This document shows positions 60,979-64,000 of a DNA stretch of 64,000 bases, piece after piece. Each line of letters opens with the position of its first letter. The first letter of the stretch is position 1. The notes below the pieces were generated by a model that made no database searches, was not told the DNA's origin, and worked only from the letters and a program-made list of their open reading frames with translations. The position numbers and the translations under genes were made by a program. Source of the stretch: Ilyomonas sp965247435 (GTDB taxonomy: Bacteria; Bacteroidota; Bacteroidia; Chitinophagales; Chitinophagaceae); contig OZ252019.1 in assembly GCA_965247435.1 (NCBI GenBank), forward strand, positions 4,588,001-4,652,000. Direction: 5' to 3'.

Positions 60979-61524
60979 ATGAGCAAATTATATGATTGCA
61001 TTCAGCCACAGCATGTATCGTTTATACAACAGCAAAAAATGTTTTTTACCGCCAGCGCGCCGCTTGGTAAAGAAGGGCATATCAACCTTTCACCAAAAGG
61101 GCTCGACTGCTTCCGGGTGCTTTCGCCGGCACAGGTTGCGTATATGGATATTACCGGCAGCGGCAACGAAACTTCGGCACACCTGCTGGAGAATGGCCGC
61201 ATTACTTTTATGTTCTGCGCTTTTGAAGGTGCACCCAATATCCTGCGCCTGTATGGGAAAGGGTTTACAGTACTGCCCTGCGGCAAAGAATGGCCGGAGC
61301 TCGCTTCGCACTTTCAACTACAACCCGCAACGCGCCAGCTTATTGTTGCGCACATATACAAAGTACAAACATCCTGCGGCTTTAGCGTACCGCTTTACCA
61401 GTATGCTGGTGAGCGTGACCATGCCCAAAAATGGGCAGCCGCCAAAGGCGAAGCAGGGCTGGAAAAATACAAACAGGAAAAAAACCGCATCAGTCTGGAT
61501 GGCTTACCTACGGCGTTATTTTAG
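60979..61524 (+). CDS. Pyridoxamine 5'-phosphate oxidase family protein
   Basis: 181 residues from the ATG at 60979; the longer frame from 60868 adds a meaningless extension. The FMN-binding split barrel shows KMFFTASAPLGKEGHINLSPKG (landmark), VAYMDITGSGNETSAHL and GRITFMFCAFEGAPNILRLYGKG, which are the FMN phosphate and ring contacts of PNPOx-like proteins. It is not PdxH by length and end. A flavin- or F420-type reductase of unknown substrate. Confidence 0.85.
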   Translation: MSKLYDCIQPQHVSFIQQQKMFFTASAPLGKEGHINLSPKGLDCFRVLSPAQVAYMDITGSGNETSAHLLENGRITFMFCAFEGAPNILRLYGKGFTVLPCGKEWPELASHFQLQPATRQLIVAHIYKVQTSCGFSVPLYQYAGERDHAQKWAAAKGEAGLEKYKQEKNRISLDGLPTALF

Positions 61525-61570
61525 ACTTTTTACTGATAATTTTTTTACGTGAGGCGCCTGCAATTGCCGG

Positions 61571-62230
61571 CTACACCTGCTCCGGAGCGTTGTTTTCCTG
61601 TACTAAAAAATCAATGTACAATTCGTAGTTTTTCCGGGCTTCTGTTATCTTCTTTATAAGCTTGATGGTAGTAGTAAAATAGTGCATCTGCACCAGGTAT
61701 AACAGCAGGTTATAATAAAGCAGATCGGTATGCTCACCCTTGCCGCTATTAATAGTTGTGAGTATGCGCGCAAAAATCATACTTACCACAAACAGGAAGA
61801 ACCATTGCTTCACGAGGCGTAGTCCTTTTGCATGATCCGCAATATCTTTACAATACGTATCCCAGATTTCTGCCAACACCATAATGGGCGCAAACAGGTT
61901 GAACAAAGGAATAACCGGCGATAATGCGCCGAGCAAAGGCTTGTACTTTGTGTTGCCGTTATTTATCCGGTACACTTGTTTATATTCTTGGTATATCCAT
62001 ATACATAACAACACGACATAAACGATTCCTAAGATTGTAAACAGCCAGGCCCTTACCTGCAGTTGCGCATTAAAAAAGGAACGCTCTCCAGCACTTACTT
62101 GCTGATGCTCCAACAATCTTTTATGAACAGAAATGTCGTACAAGGTGAATCCGGCACGCATAGTTGTGAGTATAGCAAGTGCTATAAGCATTGGAATAAT
62201 AACAGGATAAACCGGGTTTACTTTTTTCAT
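61571..62230 (-). CDS. DUF4328 family membrane protein
   Basis: 219 residues from the ATG at 62230; an earlier ATG at 62362 would add 44 residues unlike the family. Six hydrophobic segments. The family core is visible: LGIVYVVLLCIWIYQEYKQVYRIN followed by GALSPVIPLFNLFAPIMVLAEIW (both as landmarks, about 75-140). DUF4328 proteins are uncharacterised membrane proteins. Convergent with the PNPOx gene, 46 nt apart. Confidence 0.75.
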   Translation of the reverse strand: MKKVNPVYPVIIPMLIALAILTTMRAGFTLYDISVHKRLLEHQQVSAGERSFFNAQLQVRAWLFTILGIVYVVLLCIWIYQEYKQVYRINNGNTKYKPLLGALSPVIPLFNLFAPIMVLAEIWDTYCKDIADHAKGLRLVKQWFFLFVVSMIFARILTTINSGKGEHTDLLYYNLLLYLVQMHYFTTTIKLIKKITEARKNYELYIDFLVQENNAPEQV

Positions 62231-62450
62231 TGTTACATTCAGCGAGCAGGGCTTTGTGCAGGTTGGGAAATAGCATTCCGTCTGCCTGAAACAGCTCCTG
62301 ATTGAAAATACTGAATCTGAAGTTAAGAACAATAGTTCAGCGATGTACTTTCTGTCGAACAAGAGTTAAATAGAATTACAAATGCTCATCGTTACTACGT
62401 ATGCCCAACCTGCACAAAACCCATGTTGGCTAATGCCCTTTTTCGGGTTG

Positions 62451-63623
62451 TTAAAAATAACTCAACCACCATTTGTATTTATTATTTTGTTTATAGGCAT
62501 CAAATTTTTTGCATAGGGGGTAAAGCATAATAATTACAAAAATCCAAATCAGATATACCACTGCTAAGTTAAAACCGAAACCTTTCAATTCTTCAACTCT
62601 GAATGGTAATGCAGGTAAAATCATTTTTTTCCACCCAAAGCCTGTAAATTCGGCAACTATCAATGCTAAAAAATGTATGAGATAAATGTGAATGATGTAA
62701 AATAAAAATGGAACTCTGCCAAATACAGAAAAGAAATTTACAACGCTACCTTTTAGCTTTTCAGTATTTGCTAAAAACAGAAAAGCTCCGCCTAATGTTA
62801 CCAATAAAAAGTCAAGAGAAGGTGGGTATTTGCTTAGGTTAAAAAATGAAAATATTGTTTGCTTTAAATTGCTATAGTCTTTCCAAGACAATATATTACC
62901 GTAAATATTTACTACTCGGAGTATTACAAAAAATAAAATTGCAGTAATGCCAATGATATTAAATAGTTTCTTACGTTTTAAAGGGTCGTAAGTCTTGTCA
63001 TAAAATGAACCAAAACAATAGCCCAAAGACATAACAGCAACCCAGGGAATTATGGAATAACCCACTCTGAAAATATGATTTGGTGTCGTCAAAAATGGTT
63101 TACGTTCGTGTAAAAATGTCCAAAGAATACTATTGTCAAAGTGAAGGTTGTCAAGTAAATTATGCCCAAAAATCAAAGCACAACTAAAAATGAGAATTAT
63201 CTTTTTGGGAAGATGTATTAGTCCTGCTAAAATAATCATACTTATTCCCAATGCCCAGATAACTTGAAAATGAACAGATCTAAAAGTAATGTCAAAGCAC
63301 CAACCGAAGTTCATAATAACAAGTTCTACAAAAACTAACCAAAATCCTCGTTTAAGTAAGAAACCTGATAATTCTGCCGGTGTTTTTCTTCTACCAACTA
63401 TAAAAGCAGAAAGTCCTGCAAGAAAACTAAATGCAGGGGCACAAAAGTTAGTGAGAAATCTTGTCAAAAAAAGTGGAACAGTTGTAAGTGCCGGGTCGGT
63501 TGGGTCAAAAATATAAGATGAATAATGAAAATAGTCTCTCACATGGTCAATTGCCATTATTACTATCACTAAACCTTTTAATAAGTCAAGTGATTCAATC
63601 CTGTTTTTCGGTATTGCCGTCAT
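62451..63623 (-). CDS. DUF1624/heparan-alpha-glucosaminide N-acetyltransferase-like membrane protein
   Basis: 390 residues with about 10 membrane helices. The start RIESLDLLKGLVIVIMAIDHVRDYFHY carries the hallmark His in the first helix; FCAPAFSFLAGLSAFIVGRRK and the final FGRVPFLFYIIHIYLIHFL segment match DUF1624. The animal homologue acetylates heparan glucosamine across the lysosomal membrane; in bacteria the family may acylate surface sugars. The gene is visibly more A+T-rich than its neighbours and uses AT-ending codons, suggesting more recent acquisition. It follows a CRTAC1 gene by 99 nt. Confidence 0.85.
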   Translation of the reverse strand: MTAIPKNRIESLDLLKGLVIVIMAIDHVRDYFHYSSYIFDPTDPALTTVPLFLTRFLTNFCAPAFSFLAGLSAFIVGRRKTPAELSGFLLKRGFWLVFVELVIMNFGWCFDITFRSVHFQVIWALGISMIILAGLIHLPKKIILIFSCALIFGHNLLDNLHFDNSILWTFLHERKPFLTTPNHIFRVGYSIIPWVAVMSLGYCFGSFYDKTYDPLKRKKLFNIIGITAILFFVILRVVNIYGNILSWKDYSNLKQTIFSFFNLSKYPPSLDFLLVTLGGAFLFLANTEKLKGSVVNFFSVFGRVPFLFYIIHIYLIHFLALIVAEFTGFGWKKMILPALPFRVEELKGFGFNLAVVYLIWIFVIIMLYPLCKKFDAYKQNNKYKWWLSYF

Positions 63624-63722
63624 TATTTGGTCTTGTTAATTTAGATGCCTGCCTGTTCAGGGTATCGTCATAGGGTTTCAGTCAGCTCAATACTTGCTGT
63701 ATTATGCTCTGCGGGTTACTTT

Positions 63723-64000
63723 TTAATGCGGCGTATTGTCCCGGACTGCGGCGGTTGTTTTGTGCAGGCGATACATCGCCGGGTAACTGTCGTTTATAAG
63801 AAACAACAAAGAGGCATTGCCGCTTTTATCTTTTAATGCTGCAATATCTCTTACCTCGCCCGTTACCTGTAAGCCGCTTTGTTGCTGGGGTGTAAAATTA
63901 AAATTTCCTTTACCATCGTTGATAAGCACATCGCCAAAGCTGGCATCGAGCCGCTCGAATTGCGGCAAAAAATTATACATATTTCCGCCCAGCACTGCAT
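63723..64000 (-). CDS. C-terminal end of a second CRTAC1-like lipoprotein (cut by window edge)
   Basis: The frame is open from the window edge to a stop at 63723. GGNMYNFLPQFERLDASFGDVLINDG and GLQVTGEVRDIAALKDK match the final part of the protein at 57201-60557 (NNIEMGRYDADFGTILLNKG and GLQVKGEVRHLRSIG), so this is the end of a paralogue whose body lies to the right. A GTG at 63995 is not its true start. Confidence 0.88.
   Translation of the reverse strand, partial: AVLGGNMYNFLPQFERLDASFGDVLINDGKGNFNFTPQQQSGLQVTGEVRDIAALKDKSGNASLLFLINDSYPAMYRLHKTTAAVRDNTPH

Overview
The window looks like chromosomal DNA of a Bacteroidota bacterium, most likely of the family Chitinophagaceae. The reasons are C-terminal type IX secretion (T9SS) sorting domains, many lipoproteins with CKK/CKN after the lipobox, Bacteroidota-style promoters (TTTG, about 20 nt, then TAnnTTTG), and families typical of the phylum (DUF4292, DUF5723, DUF6155, CRTAC1/ASPIC-UnbV, DoxX-like plus DUF2071). 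The family-level placement is inference; no rRNA gene is present.

Layout. 1-6.1 kb: a peroxiredoxin-like protein without catalytic Cys, dut, a DUF4292 lipoprotein, an EnvC-like amidase activator, and on the minus strand a polysaccharide deacetylase followed by a Bax-inhibitor-1 membrane protein. 6.4-20.6 kb: an exopolysaccharide cluster with Wza/SLBB exporter, Wzz, Wzx flippase, five glycosyltransferases, a Wzy/EpsG-like polymerase, then gmd and fcl for GDP-L-fucose. A 126-bp MITE-like element with 8-bp target duplication lies just before gmd, and a complete 1222-bp IS (8-bp target duplication, transposase split by a -1 frame change at an A7 run) lies after fcl. 21.9-25.3 kb: a lipoprotein with a glycosidase-like barrel, a decayed lipoprotein gene, tRNA-Leu(TAA), tRNA-Gly(GCC) and two small membrane proteins.

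25.3-37.3 kb: a trp operon headed by a classical ribosome-mediated attenuator (20-codon leader peptide with three Trp codons, antiterminator and terminator). The order is trpE, trpG, [GxxExxY], trpD, trpC, trpF, [GNAT], [DUF1016 nuclease], trpB, [four-helix-bundle IVP protein], trpA, [DUF6155, frameshifted], hisH, hisA. Bracketed genes are guests. The GxxExxY gene sits inside a perfect 37-bp inverted repeat whose arms carry the trpG stop and the start of the trpD ATG; the four-helix-bundle gene sits inside a second, unrelated inverted repeat. A third dispersed repeat occurs three times in the operon and supplies the trpC start codon. These repeat-bounded guest genes inside one biosynthetic mRNA, similar in layout to intervening sequences of 23S rRNA, are the most unusual feature of the window.

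37.5-64 kb: a CDF metal exporter; two PQQ-type sugar dehydrogenases facing each other (one fused to cytochrome c); two exported TIM-barrel sugar-phosphate-isomerase-like proteins; a DoxX-like protein; a DUF5723 outer-membrane protein; an alpha/beta hydrolase; two T9SS cargo proteins; a DoxX-like/DUF2071/methyltransferase/membrane-protein operon (last gene frameshifted); two CRTAC1 lipoprotein paralogues (the second cut by the window edge); a tiny DUF2256 zinc-ribbon gene; a PNPOx-family flavoprotein; a DUF4328 protein; and an A+T-rich DUF1624 acyltransferase. No CRISPR array, prophage or rRNA operon was seen.
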